Below the pieces are notes generated by a model, which worked only from the letters and a program-made list of their open reading frames with translations, did no database searches and had not been told where the DNA came from. The position numbers and the translations under genes were made by a program. This document shows positions 35,101 through 42,771 of a stretch of 43,114 nt of DNA, piece after piece; the stretch's first letter is position 1, and every line of letters starts with the position of its first letter. The DNA is from a bacterium. Its GTDB lineage: Bacteria > Planctomycetota > J058 > JAJDCP01. The stretch lies in the NCBI GenBank assembly GCA_030428695.1, contig JAUIEM010000017.1, positions 1 through 43,114 of the forward strand. Reading direction: 5' to 3'.

Positions 35101-35493
35101 GTCGCGATCGCGACCGGCGTCATCGGCGATGACCTCGTCCCGAGCCTCGTCGTCGTCACCGACTCGGGGCACTACGAGATCTCCCGCCGCCAGTCGACCG
35201 ACCCGTTGAGCTTCGAGCCTCCCGAGGTCGAGGAGATCGATCGCCGCTCGACCATCACCGATGTGTGCTTCGCCGACCTGAACTCCGACGGCGAGGGCGA
35301 TCTGGTGTTCGTCGACCTGAGCGAGTCCCAGCTGCTGTACCTGTACAGCGGCCGGCCCGAGCTTGGCGTCCGCTCCCTGGTCGGCGACCAGCCGGTCCGG
35401 GTCGTCGCCGGCGATGTCAACGGGGACGGGCGGGATGATCTCGTGATCGGCCAGATCGGTGTGAACCGGGTCGGTGTCATCCTGCAGCGCTGA
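32143..35493 (+). CDS. Large surface lipoprotein with about ten FG-GAP (VCBS-like) repeats
   Basis: 1116 residues. The N-terminus is a signal with a Cys-containing end (VLAC, then TGCG) followed by a Ser/Gly linker, so lipidation is likely. Residues ~45-390 form Ig-like or cadherin-like beta domains (VEFSLDGMDTF, VEYSVDGGPFLPA). From ~410 to the end, repeats of the form GDFD-x-NG-x-x-DV(I/V) recur: GDFDKNGLPDVIV, GDYNDDRKLDFAI, GDWNGDLADDVVV, ADFDGDGSADLIT, GDFTGDGQTDLLV, GDVDGDLDTDVVVV, ADLNSDGEGDLVF, GDVNGDGRDDLVIG. These are calcium-binding loops of a beta propeller as in integrin alpha chains. Adhesion or matrix assembly is the likely role. Start ATG has GGGGGA 8 bases upstream. Confidence 0.88.
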   Translation: MRALRNLATLLLVLACTGCGWVGIALLVTSSSSSSSGGGAPSEEPELIFIDVVGRDGPIQLTYELFNEPGESVDVFVEFSLDGMDTFQPVSTQPPTVVVPGDSGLTVVYIWDSKAEPEVGESGFLDAFIRFTPRDNVADESGDEVLSIPFVLGNDAPVIEDAFTIGNGQNIVLEVFISDTTLDLVGLELDFETAQHSRQPLTLVSGNADGLNAAPPPDGTEHTFVWGSALDIPGQTLLASLYIRPEDSEPGIETTLTVQVDNNQRPSVTAIRPAGDNSGDIGISYIVRDEESQPVSVAVEYSVDGGPFLPATEVVGPPSSGTSGLASLPNDGVGNENVHRFVWDAFADVGFGSNQQVRIRIEPTDTSVGFAGVTEPPFVIQHGPFRSAGSVDADQGPAGILQPQRAATGDFDKNGLPDVIVPFQNLSTTPESSFVAVALQVAIDDFAFDQPLVLPGQARWATVGDYNDDRKLDFAIAFEEALIGVIVFLQNDVGFGFTPLPNIMGPPNARAEDLVTVAVGPEGEDRLVVSYGAVGPMMSPLRVLRYDPMANMGMGGMVDEPMTFQPNPNAGMVGTRRLAVGDWNGDLADDVVVLSGATPPEIFVYRQDEPSGTFVLTDNRVQNDMSFAGNYIALGDIDGDGLAAELAVTTAQMGNSGGVYTLGIDPVSGLLQMPPTILDVSTDAGAFNGTALVDVSGDLANDLIVLRRVPTQPSQIETYISGQAGPPFGIEASNNGEELLAADFDGDGSADLITSNQNPNGPTVEFFRGEYPRAPTRVTQLDSVFPDPYAVALGDFNSDNTLDIGLTRDGPVGDNEDGVQIFNFGLGFETLLGPDLPLMDGDDPRLLVSGDFTGDGQTDLLVGLTGTDRVVLFVQQMGTLVPAMQSFATNGPPLGLAAGDVDGDLDTDVVVVTATEIMLLRQTAGGLNPTPGMPNLGGADVTMRALDSQPGEEVVVANRGLSQVEVYAFAGNGLTLRSSFPTMRQPVAIATGVIGDDLVPSLVVVTDSGHYEISRRQSTDPLSFEPPEVEEIDRRSTITDVCFADLNSDGEGDLVFVDLSESQLLYLYSGRPELGVRSLVGDQPVRVVAGDVNGDGRDDLVIGQIGVNRVGVILQR

Positions 35494-35786
35494 AGCCGGT
35501 CGCGTGTGATCGACCACGATTCCTGCGGCGACCTGCCCGCCCGCGCCCGGTTGCCGATTCCGGGGCCGCACGGACAGACGAAGAGGAGCCCGGCCGATGC
35601 ACCGGGATGTCGTCGCGAGGGCCCGGAGGCCGCTTGAGATCGGGCGCTTCGAGTGCTTGAGCAGCGGAGCCCGTTCTCATGGCTGGCACACCGTCCACAG
35701 GTGAGCAGCGCAGAAGGCTCGAAGTGCCCGGGATCTGCGGCATCCGGGTCCGCAGCAGGAATCCCGGTGAATCAGACGGGAGAAGA
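35494..35786. other. Noncoding gap before the membrane-protein operon
   Basis: No gene, hairpin with T tract or repeat is convincing here. Composition is slightly lower in GC than the flanking genes. The promoter at 35787-35815 follows. Confidence 0.4.
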
Positions 35787-35815
35787 TTGCCATCCCTCCC
35801 GGTACGGCCTAAGAT
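35787..35815 (+). promoter_or_regulatory. Sigma-70-type promoter of the five-gene operon
   Basis: TTGCCA (35787-35792) and TAAGAT (35810-35815) with an exact 17-base spacer, 42 bases before the GTG at 35858. It resembles the candidate at 32079 in the -35 core (TTGC). Confidence 0.6.
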
Positions 35816-35857
35816 AGCCGGCTCGGCTCAGAACCGGCCGATTTTCGAGGAGGAGCG

Positions 35858-37117
35858 GTGGCGTCGGAAGCGGAGAAGGCGGGCCGGGCGTTCGAGCTCA
35901 AGCCCTTCCCGGTGCTGTTCCTGATCGTGCTCGCGATCGGGCTCGCGCTGGCGGGTCTCAGCCAGTGGCGGGTGTTCAGCCGGCCGATGGTGTTCTCGGG
36001 CCCCGGCGGCATCAGCGCAGCCTTCCAGAAGGTGATCTACTTCGACGAGATCCAGTACTTCGAGGCCGACCCGCACTTCTACTTCACGCGCATGGAGGGG
36101 GACTCCTTCTCGATGCCCGAGCGCGTCGGCGGCGACCTGTGGGCCGGCGCCGCCCGCGGCGACTCGTTGCTGCTGGTGTTCAAGGACTCCTTCGCGCTGT
36201 ACAAGCCGCGCGAAGATCCCCACGAGCTCAAGCTCGGCTTCGCCGGCAAGGTCCCCGTCACCTGGCCGCTGGTCGCGTTGATCACCGACGGCGACGGCTA
36301 CCGCGCCCTCGGTGTCAAGAAGTTCCGCGACAACCGCGAGCGGGGGGAGCTGCGCATGCTGCGCTTCCGCGGCCTCGAGTTCGAAGAGACGCCCCACACC
36401 CTGGCCTACCAGGGCGTGCTGCACAGCCTCGCCGCCGAGGCGGTCGGCGAGACCAGCGTGATCACCTACACGGTCAAGACCGAGGGCACCTCGAAGTCGT
36501 TCCTGACCACCTACGCCGCCGGCGGCTTCTCCGCCCCCCGGCCGCTCGACCTCGTCGCCGCGACCCAGACGATGGTGCGCGCCGACGGAGAGCTGGTCTG
36601 GCTGGTGGTCGAGGACGGCGCCGAGCCCGGCGAGATCCTGCGCCTGCGCTACTCCGAGGGCGCCTTCGTGCGGATGACGTCGCTCAACCACGAGTGGCTG
36701 GTCGACAACGAGCTGCGCGACCTGGCCGCCACCGCGTTGGGGGAGGGCTTCGGGCTGCTGCTCGCCGGTGACGAGCTCGCCTACGCCGAGGTCGATGCCG
36801 AAGGTGCGTGGCGCGGCGAGCTGCGGCAGGTGGTCGAGCGCGGCGCGCTCGGCGACTCCGCCGGCCGGAGCCTGTGGAACTTCGTCGCGCCGGTCGTGAT
36901 CATCATCATGCTGGTCGGGCTCTTCTCCCGCGCCCGCGGCAAGCTGAACGGCGCCGTGACCAAGGCCGAGGGCGACGACGGCGAGCGGCCCGCGCGCTCG
37001 AAGCCGACGAGCGGAGACTCCGGCGCGGACGGTCGCGGCGCGGCCTCCGATGCCTCCGCCTCCCGGCCCGTCGAAAGCGACGCCGAGGCCCGCTCGGAAT
37101 CCCCTGCTGGAGATTGA
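35858..37117 (+). CDS. Membrane-anchored protein of unknown function with two helices
   Basis: 419 residues. One helix near 18-36 (FPVLFLIVLAIGLALAGL) and one near 343-362 (NFVAPVVIIIMLVGLFS) bracket a large beta-rich extracytoplasmic domain; the C-terminus is a cytoplasmic, Ser/Asp/Arg-rich tail of ~55 residues. Repeated acidic hydrophobic strands (GDSLLLVFKDSFALY, GELVWLVVEDGAEPGEIL, GFGLLLAGDELAYAEV) hint at a propeller or sandwich. No family recognised. GTG start with GAGGAGGAG upstream. It is 4 bases from the MEMO-like gene, so almost certainly cotranscribed. Confidence 0.72.
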   Translation: MASEAEKAGRAFELKPFPVLFLIVLAIGLALAGLSQWRVFSRPMVFSGPGGISAAFQKVIYFDEIQYFEADPHFYFTRMEGDSFSMPERVGGDLWAGAARGDSLLLVFKDSFALYKPREDPHELKLGFAGKVPVTWPLVALITDGDGYRALGVKKFRDNRERGELRMLRFRGLEFEETPHTLAYQGVLHSLAAEAVGETSVITYTVKTEGTSKSFLTTYAAGGFSAPRPLDLVAATQTMVRADGELVWLVVEDGAEPGEILRLRYSEGAFVRMTSLNHEWLVDNELRDLAATALGEGFGLLLAGDELAYAEVDAEGAWRGELRQVVERGALGDSAGRSLWNFVAPVVIIIMLVGLFSRARGKLNGAVTKAEGDDGERPARSKPTSGDSGADGRGAASDASASRPVESDAEARSESPAGD

Positions 37118-37121
37118 ACCG

Positions 37122-37922
37122 ATGTTGCGCAGCGCGCGCTTTGCCGGGAGCTGGTATCCCGGTTCCCCCGAGATCCTGCGCGAGAAGCTCGAGGCGATGT
37201 GCCCGCTCGAGGAGCCGCGGTCGGTGCTCGGCATCGTCGCGCCGCACGCGGGCTACGTCTACTCCGGCAGGATCGCCGGCGAGGTCTACGGGCGCGTCGA
37301 GGTGCCCCCCCTGGTGGTCGTGCTCGCCCCGAACCACACCGGCGTCGGTCCGGCCTTCTCGCTCTACCCGGAGGGGTCGTGGCGGACGCCGCTCGGCGAG
37401 ATCCCGGTCAGCGGCGATCTCAACCAGGAGCTGATGGTCGCCTGCGCGCACCTGCAGGAAGACTACTCGGCCCACGAAGGCGAGCACGCCGCCGAGCTGC
37501 AGCTGCCCTTCCTGCAGTTCCGCAACCCGGACGTCGAGATCGCGGTGATCGTGATCCGCAGCCACCAGTACGCGCGGCTCGAGAACCTCGGCCAGGCGCT
37601 CGCCGAGGTCGCCGGGGTGATGGAGCGGCCGCTGCTCGTCGTCGCGAGCTCGGACATGAACCACTTCGACAACGAAGAGCTGACGCAGCTCAAGGACAAG
37701 AAGGCCCTGGCCGAGGTCGAGGCGCTCGCGCCCGAGCGGCTCCTGCGGGTGGTCGAGCGCGAGGCGATCTCGATGTGCGGCGTCGCGCCGACGGTCGCGA
37801 TGCTCACCTACGCCAAGCTGCGCGGGGCGACCCGCGCCGAGCTGCTCGCCCACGCCACGTCTGGCGACGTCAGCGGCGACTACCAACGCGTGGTCGGCTA
37901 CGCCGCCGTCGCGGTTTCCTGA
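37122..37922 (+). CDS. amrB: MEMO1 / AmmeMemoRadiSam B-family protein
   Basis: 266 residues. Family marks are ARFAGSWYPGSPE at the N-terminus, PHAGYVYSG (His42), LAPNHTGVG (His72), the EHAAELQLPFLQ segment and SSDMNHF. These His residues form the metal site of the extradiol-dioxygenase-like fold of human MEMO1. Bacterial members are often found with an AMMECR1 and a radical-SAM partner; neither is next to it here, so the subgroup name is by homology only. Start ATG with GGAG 9 bases upstream. It is second in the operon, before a PfkB kinase. Confidence 0.88.
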   Translation: MLRSARFAGSWYPGSPEILREKLEAMCPLEEPRSVLGIVAPHAGYVYSGRIAGEVYGRVEVPPLVVVLAPNHTGVGPAFSLYPEGSWRTPLGEIPVSGDLNQELMVACAHLQEDYSAHEGEHAAELQLPFLQFRNPDVEIAVIVIRSHQYARLENLGQALAEVAGVMERPLLVVASSDMNHFDNEELTQLKDKKALAEVEALAPERLLRVVEREAISMCGVAPTVAMLTYAKLRGATRAELLAHATSGDVSGDYQRVVGYAAVAVS

Positions 37923-37948
37923 ATCCATCCAGCAACCCGAGGTCTGCT

Positions 37949-38860
37949 ATGTCCATCGTCGTCGTCGGAACGGTCGCGTTCGACTCCATCGACACCATCC
38001 ACGGCTCGTACCACAACGTGCTCGGCGGCTCCGCGACGCACTTCGCGCTCGCCGCGAGCTTCTTTACGCGCCCGCAGCTCGTCAGCGTGGTCGGGGACGA
38101 CTTCCCCGAGGACTTCATGGAGACCCTGCAGAGCCGCGACCTCGACCTCGACGGCCTCGAGGTCAAGAAGGGCAAGACCTTCCGCTGGCACGGGCGCTAC
38201 CACGCCGACATGAACCAGCGCGACACCCTCGACACCCAGCTCGGCCTGTACGGCGACTACTCGCCGGTGCTGCCCGAGGCCTACCGGCAGACCGACTGCG
38301 TGTTCCTCGCCAACGGCCTGCCGGCGATGCAGAGCGCGGTGCTCGACCAGGTCGAGAGCCCCAAGCTGGTGTTCCTCGACACGATGAACCTCTGGATCGA
38401 CACCGCCCTCGACGACCTGAAGGCCGTGCTGAAGCGGGTCGACGGCGTCGTGCTCAACGACTCCGAGGCCCAGCAGCTCACCGGCCTGCACAACACCATC
38501 GCGGCCGCCCACAAGCTCCACGACTTCGGTCCGCGCTTCGTCGTCGTCAAGAAGGGCGAGCACGGGGCGCTCGCGACCCACGACGGCCAGACCTTCGTGC
38601 TGCCGGCCTTCCCGACCGACGCCGTGATCGACCCGACCGGCGCCGGCGACACCTTCGCCGGCGGCATGCTCGGCTCGCTGGTGCGCGACGGCCTCGACCA
38701 GCTCGACTTCACGAAGCTCCGCCGGGCGGTGGCCTACGGGGTGGTGATGGGCTCCTTCAACGTCGAAGGCGTAACCTTCACGCGCTTGATGACCCTGACC
38801 CGCTCCGAGATCGACCACCGGCTGCGCGAGTTCGCCAACATCATCGACATCCCCTTCTGA
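37949..38860 (+). CDS. PfkB-family carbohydrate/nucleoside kinase
   Basis: 303 residues with the ribokinase fold: N-terminal VGTVAFDSI, the sugar-binding NVLGGSATHFALAASFF, and the ATP/anion-hole signature DPTGAGDTFAGG at 228-239 with catalytic Asp234. It transfers phosphate from ATP to a sugar or related alcohol; an internal lid strand pair (KGKTFRWHGRYHADMNQRDT) is present. Substrate not predictable. The start ATG has GAGG 7 bases upstream. It lies 26 bases after the MEMO-like gene and 13 before alaS. Confidence 0.92.
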   Translation: MSIVVVGTVAFDSIDTIHGSYHNVLGGSATHFALAASFFTRPQLVSVVGDDFPEDFMETLQSRDLDLDGLEVKKGKTFRWHGRYHADMNQRDTLDTQLGLYGDYSPVLPEAYRQTDCVFLANGLPAMQSAVLDQVESPKLVFLDTMNLWIDTALDDLKAVLKRVDGVVLNDSEAQQLTGLHNTIAAAHKLHDFGPRFVVVKKGEHGALATHDGQTFVLPAFPTDAVIDPTGAGDTFAGGMLGSLVRDGLDQLDFTKLRRAVAYGVVMGSFNVEGVTFTRLMTLTRSEIDHRLREFANIIDIPF

Positions 38861-38873
38861 GACGTTTTTCGCC

Positions 38874-41453
38874 ATGAAAGCATCGGAGATCCGCACGCGC
38901 TTCCTCGAGTTCTTCCGCGAGCACGGCCACGAGATCGTGCACAGCTCGCCGGTCATTCCGCACGGCGACCCGACGCTGCTGTTCACCAACGCGGGCATGA
39001 ACCAGTTCAAGGACGTCTTCCTCGGCCTCGAGACCCGCGAGACCCCGCGGGCGACGACCTCGCAGAAGTGCATCCGCGCGGGCGGCAAGCACAACGACCT
39101 CGAAAACGTCGGGCGCACCGAGCGCCACCAGACCTTCTTCGAGATGCTCGGCAACTTCTCCTTCGGCGACTACTTCAAGCGCGACGCGATCCGCATGGCC
39201 TGGAAGTTCCTGACCGAGGTCTGCGGCATCGAGCGCGAGCGGCTGGTCGTCACCGTCTTCCGCGACGACGACGAGAGCGCCGCCCTGTGGCAGGAGCTCG
39301 CCGGGCTGCCCGCCGAGCTGGTCGTGCGCCTCGGCGAGAAGGACAACTTCTGGAGCATGGGCGACACCGGCCCTTGCGGCCCCTGCACCGAGATCCACTA
39401 CGACTACCGGCCCGGCAGCGGGCCGCCGGTCGAGGACGACTTCGAGAACGGGCGCTACGTCGAGGTCTGGAACCTCGTCTTCATGCAGTTCGACCAGAAG
39501 AAGGACGGCAGCCGCGTGCCGCTGCCCGCCCCGAGCGTCGACACCGGCATGGGCCTCGAGCGGCTGAGCTGCGTGCTGCAGGGGGTCGACTCCAACTACA
39601 AGACCGACCTGTTCGCGCCGCTGCTCGAGGAGATCGCTGCCGTCACGGGGGTCCCCTACGACCACGGCAAGAAGGGCGTGCCCCACCGCGTGATCGCCGA
39701 CCACCTGCGCGCCCTGTCGTTCTCCTTCGCCGACGGCGCCCTGCCCGGAGCGACCGGGCGCGGCTACGTGCTGCGGCGCATCCTGCGGCGGGCCGCCCGC
39801 TTCGCCTTCGAGCTCGGGGTGCGCGAGCCGGTGATCTACCGCTTCGTGCCGAAGCTGATCGAGAACATGGGCGAGGCCTACCCCGAGCTGGTCGCGAGCG
39901 AGCAGCACATCACGACCCAGATCCGCACCGAGGAGGAGGCCTTCGCCCGCAACCTCGTGCGCGGCATGGGCGAGTTCGAGAAGGTGACCGAAGAGCTCTC
40001 CGCCGGCGACACCATCGACGGCGCGACCGCCTTCCGCCTGTACGACACCCACGGCTTCCCCCTCGACATGACCGTGCAGATGGCCGAAGAGCGGGAGCTG
40101 AAGGTCGACCACGAGGGCTTCGACGCCGCCCGCGAGACCGCCCGGGAGGAGTCCCGGGGCGAGCAGGCCTTCACCGCCGAAGACCTGTCGGAGTTCCAGA
40201 GCGACGAGCCCTCCGACTTCCTCGGCTATGACTGCCTCGAGGCCGACGCGACCATCGTCCACAGCACCGCGACCCACGTGCTGCTCGACCGCACCCCCTT
40301 CTACCCCGAAGGCGGCGGGCAGGTCGGCGACCGGGGCGCGCTCGAGGCCGACGGCGCCCGCTTCGCGGTCGAGGACACCCAGAAGTTCGGCCACCTGATC
40401 CTGCACGTCGGGGCCTGGGAAGGCGACGCTCCGGCCGACGGCAGCGCTGTCAAGGCGCGCGTGGACGGGACGCGCCGCGCCGACACCGTGCGCAACCACA
40501 CCGCCACCCACCTGATGCACTGGGCGCTGCGGGAGATCCTCGGCGAGCACGTCCGCCAGCAGGGCTCGAAGGTGCATCCGGACTACCTGCGCTTCGACCT
40601 CGCCCACAACGCCGCCTTGAGCGACGCCGAGCTGGCGGCCGTCGAGGCGCGGGTCAACGAGAAGATCCTCGAGAATGCGCCGGTCGAGACCTACCACACC
40701 GAGCTCGAGGCCGCCAAGGCCGACGGCGTGATCGCCTTCTTCGACGAGAAGTACGGCAAGGATGTGCGGGTCGTGCGCTGCGGCGACGGCTACTCCCGCG
40801 AGCTGTGTGGCGGCACCCACTGCGCGCGCACCGGCGACATCGGCCTGTTCACCATCGTCGAAGAGAAGCCCCTGCAGCAGGGCGTGCGGCGCATCGTCGC
40901 CTACACCGGGCGCGGCGCCCTCGCGCTGTTGCAGTCCAAGCGCGCAGTCGTCCAGTCGCTGACCCGCCTGCTGTCCTCGCCGGAAGAGCGCCTGCTCGAG
41001 CGCACCGAGAAGCTGCTCAAGGACCTGAAGACCGCGCGCAAGAAGGGCCCCGCCCAGACCGCGGTCAGCGTGACGCCGAAGCAGGTGCTCGCCGCGGCCG
41101 AGGTCTGCGCCCTCGCGGACGGGACCGAGGTGCACCTGATCGCGCAGGAGATCGAAGGCGCCGACATGGCGGCCCTGCGCCAGCTCGCCGACCGCCTGAA
41201 AGGCAACCCGAAGAAGCCGGTCGCCGGGCTGCTCGCGGCTCGGGGCGGGGGCAAGGTGTTCCTCGTCGCCTTCGCGAGCAAGGCGGTCAGCAAGACCTTC
41301 CACGCCGGCAACCTGGTCAAGGGCGTCGCGCCCCTGGTCGGCGGTGGCGGCGGCGGACGGCCGGACATGGCCCAGGCCGGCGGCAAGAACGCCGACGGGC
41401 TGCCCGCGGCCCTGAAGAAGGCCCGCGAACACCTCAACCAGGCGGCCGCCTGA
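38874..41453 (+). CDS. alaS: Alanyl-tRNA synthetase
   Basis: 859 residues, close to the ~875 of E. coli AlaRS. It charges tRNA-Ala and edits mischarged Ser/Gly. Domains in order: class II aminoacylation core (FLEFFREHGHEIVHSSPVIP, GRTERHQTFFEMLGNFSFGDYFK, TGMGLERLSCVLQG), tRNA-binding helices, the editing domain with zinc ligands His542 and His546 (NHTATHLMHW) and Cys645 and His649 (LCGGTHC), and the C-Ala domain with a Gly-rich GGGGGGRPDMAQAGGK end. All key residues are present. The ribosome site is weak (GAGAC). Fourth gene of the operon. Confidence 0.98.
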   Translation: MKASEIRTRFLEFFREHGHEIVHSSPVIPHGDPTLLFTNAGMNQFKDVFLGLETRETPRATTSQKCIRAGGKHNDLENVGRTERHQTFFEMLGNFSFGDYFKRDAIRMAWKFLTEVCGIERERLVVTVFRDDDESAALWQELAGLPAELVVRLGEKDNFWSMGDTGPCGPCTEIHYDYRPGSGPPVEDDFENGRYVEVWNLVFMQFDQKKDGSRVPLPAPSVDTGMGLERLSCVLQGVDSNYKTDLFAPLLEEIAAVTGVPYDHGKKGVPHRVIADHLRALSFSFADGALPGATGRGYVLRRILRRAARFAFELGVREPVIYRFVPKLIENMGEAYPELVASEQHITTQIRTEEEAFARNLVRGMGEFEKVTEELSAGDTIDGATAFRLYDTHGFPLDMTVQMAEERELKVDHEGFDAARETAREESRGEQAFTAEDLSEFQSDEPSDFLGYDCLEADATIVHSTATHVLLDRTPFYPEGGGQVGDRGALEADGARFAVEDTQKFGHLILHVGAWEGDAPADGSAVKARVDGTRRADTVRNHTATHLMHWALREILGEHVRQQGSKVHPDYLRFDLAHNAALSDAELAAVEARVNEKILENAPVETYHTELEAAKADGVIAFFDEKYGKDVRVVRCGDGYSRELCGGTHCARTGDIGLFTIVEEKPLQQGVRRIVAYTGRGALALLQSKRAVVQSLTRLLSSPEERLLERTEKLLKDLKTARKKGPAQTAVSVTPKQVLAAAEVCALADGTEVHLIAQEIEGADMAALRQLADRLKGNPKKPVAGLLAARGGGKVFLVAFASKAVSKTFHAGNLVKGVAPLVGGGGGGRPDMAQAGGKNADGLPAALKKAREHLNQAAA

Positions 41454-41481
41454 AGCAGTATCCAACGAGAAGGAGCAGCGC

Positions 41482-41895
41482 ATGCTTGCGAGCGAGTTGA
41501 TGACCAGCGACGTGATCCAGGGGAGCCTGGAGTGGAACGTCGGCAAAGCCCTCGAGACGATGGACCACCACGGCATCCGCCATCTGCCGATCGTCGAGAG
41601 CGGCGTGCTGCACGGCATCGTCAGCGAGCGCGACGTGCGCCGGCACCTGTTGCCGATGCGCATGGAAGAGGACAACCCGAAGACGGCCGAGTGGCTGCTC
41701 GAGCTGCCGATCGCCAACGTGATGGTGCAGGACGTCTCGACCGTCGGCCCCGAGGACAGCGTCGCCGAGGTGATCGACAAGATGCTCGACGAGAAGGTCG
41801 GGGCCTTCCCGGTCGTCGACCCGACCGACGGCGAGCTCAAGGGCATGATCAGCTACGTCGACATCCTCGGCGCCCTGCGCGACACCCTCGACTGA
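41482..41895 (+). CDS. Two-CBS-domain protein
   Basis: 137 residues consisting of a CBS pair: ALETMDHHGIRHLPIVE...VSERDVRRHLL and EVIDKMLDEKVGAFPVVDPTDGELKGMISYVDIL. CBS pairs bind adenine nucleotides and act as energy-sensing regulators. AGAAGGAG lies 6 bases upstream of the ATG. It is the last gene of the run from 35858, 28 bases after alaS. The partner protein is unknown. Confidence 0.93.
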   Translation: MLASELMTSDVIQGSLEWNVGKALETMDHHGIRHLPIVESGVLHGIVSERDVRRHLLPMRMEEDNPKTAEWLLELPIANVMVQDVSTVGPEDSVAEVIDKMLDEKVGAFPVVDPTDGELKGMISYVDILGALRDTLD

Positions 41896-41911
41896 TTTCC
41901 GCGCAAAGCGA

Positions 41912-42071
41912 CCTCAGCAAAGGTTCTGTCCGAGATCGACGGGCGGGGGTAAACCCCGCCTCTACCGGGTTTTCGAGCAGTCGCAGGACAAACATGTAGG
42001 GGAGGGGTTCACCCCCTCCCGTCGTAGGTCGGGAACCCACGCACTCCTCCGGGACAGAACTTGCGCTGAGG
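41912..42071. repeat. REP/BIME-like palindromic repeat unit
   Basis: Outer arms CCTCAGC...GTTCTGTCC (41912-41931) and GGGACAGAAC...GCTGAGG (42051-42071) are inverted copies. Inside, two hairpins (41937-41965, stem GGCGGGG/CCCCGCC; 41996-42024, stem GGGAGGGG/CCCCTCCC) are near-exact inverted copies of each other over 29 bases. Such paired inverted hairpins are the layout of bacterial interspersed mosaic elements; they can also stabilise mRNA ends. It fills most of the gap before the hypothetical gene at 42129. Confidence 0.72.
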
Positions 42072-42128
42072 CGCATAACACCGCGCTTCCGGTGTCCTAC
42101 GGGGACAACCCCACCATGGAGACACCCG

Positions 42129-42509
42129 ATGCGGACCATCATCCCGATCCTCCTCCTCGCGGACCCCCTCCTCGAAGGCAGCTGGGAGGGCCGCTACATC
42201 GACATCGGCGGCTTCGAGGGCCGCCTCTTCCTCGAGCTCGAGGTCGAAGGCGACGCCGTGCGCGGCAGCTATCGCCTCGAGCTCGCCGACGAGGAGTCGG
42301 TCGAGGTGTTGAAAGGAGAGCTCCGCGGCGAGGTCGACGGCGACCAGGTGCGGTTCACGCTGACCTTCGGGGAGCGGGAGGTGACCTGGACGGCCACCTT
42401 CGGCGAGGCCCTGCCCCACGCCCTGCAGGCTCTGCGCGGCACGGTCGAGAATCCGCCCGGGACGCGCTTCAAAGGCGGCGTGTTCATCGCCTGGCGCTAC
42501 GCGGGCTGA
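42129..42509 (+). CDS. Small hypothetical beta-rich protein
   Basis: 126 residues, very acidic, with regular alternating strands (GRYIDIGGFEGRLFLELEVEG, GELRGEVDGDQVRFTLTFGE, EVTWTATFGEALP). The pattern suggests a lipocalin-like or small beta-barrel fold; no known family recognised. The N-terminus (MRTIIPILLLADPLLEGSW) is hydrophobic but short for a signal peptide. GGAGAC lies 7 bases before the ATG. Standalone gene after the REP-like element. Confidence 0.65.
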   Translation: MRTIIPILLLADPLLEGSWEGRYIDIGGFEGRLFLELEVEGDAVRGSYRLELADEESVEVLKGELRGEVDGDQVRFTLTFGEREVTWTATFGEALPHALQALRGTVENPPGTRFKGGVFIAWRYAG

Positions 42510-42532
42510 GCGGGGTCGGCAACAAAGGACGA

Positions 42533-42561
42533 GAGGCCTGGCTGCGGAGCAACCGGGCCTC
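42533..42561 (+). terminator. Hairpin after the small hypothetical gene
   Basis: GAGGCCTGG and CCGGGCCTC pair over 9 bases (one G-U), then TGC/GCA pair inside around GGA. It is 23 bases past the stop codon. No T tract follows, so intrinsic termination is uncertain; it may protect the mRNA end. Confidence 0.4.
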
Positions 42562-42580
42562 AGCGCTCTATGCCGTCTGT

Positions 42581-42670
42581 CTAGCGCAGAAACTTTGCCG
42601 CGTCGCGAGGAATCTCGAAGGCCTCGACTTCGCCGAGGTCGCTGATCTGAAGATCCGAGATCCAAGCCAT
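42581..42670 (-). CDS. Possible small protein or C-terminal remnant
   Basis: From the ATG at 42670 the minus strand encodes 29 residues ending VEAFEIPRDAAKFLR. The same frame is open and protein-like for 15 codons further upstream (FTAEEALTTEPH) to a UGA at 42716-42718. An ATG in another frame at 42726-42724 would join it if one T were missing near 42709. No ribosome site is visible, so it may be a gene fragment. Confidence 0.3.
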   Translation of the reverse strand: MAWISDLQISDLGEVEAFEIPRDAAKFLR

Positions 42671-42771
42671 GTGCGGCTCGGTGGTGAGTGCTTCTTCCGC
42701 GGTGAAAGATAGATGTCATACTGCATCGAACCAAGGGACCTGTCCACACGGGCCAGGAGAGGGTTCGGGCT

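Noticed and set aside
32236..35571. A 1111-residue open frame antisense to the FG-GAP lipoprotein
   Set aside because: Composition is Asp/Val/Glu-biased by complementarity to the FG-GAP repeats; the plus frame has signal, promoter, ribosome site and repeats.
38841..41846. A 1001-residue open frame antisense to alaS
   Set aside because: alaS on the plus strand is certain; the antisense frame has no recognisable motif.
42716..42718. Another selenocysteine UGA joining 42581-42715 to upstream sequence
   Set aside because: The frame upstream of this UGA is a shadow of the gene at 42772 and is not protein-like; no hairpin is placed after it.
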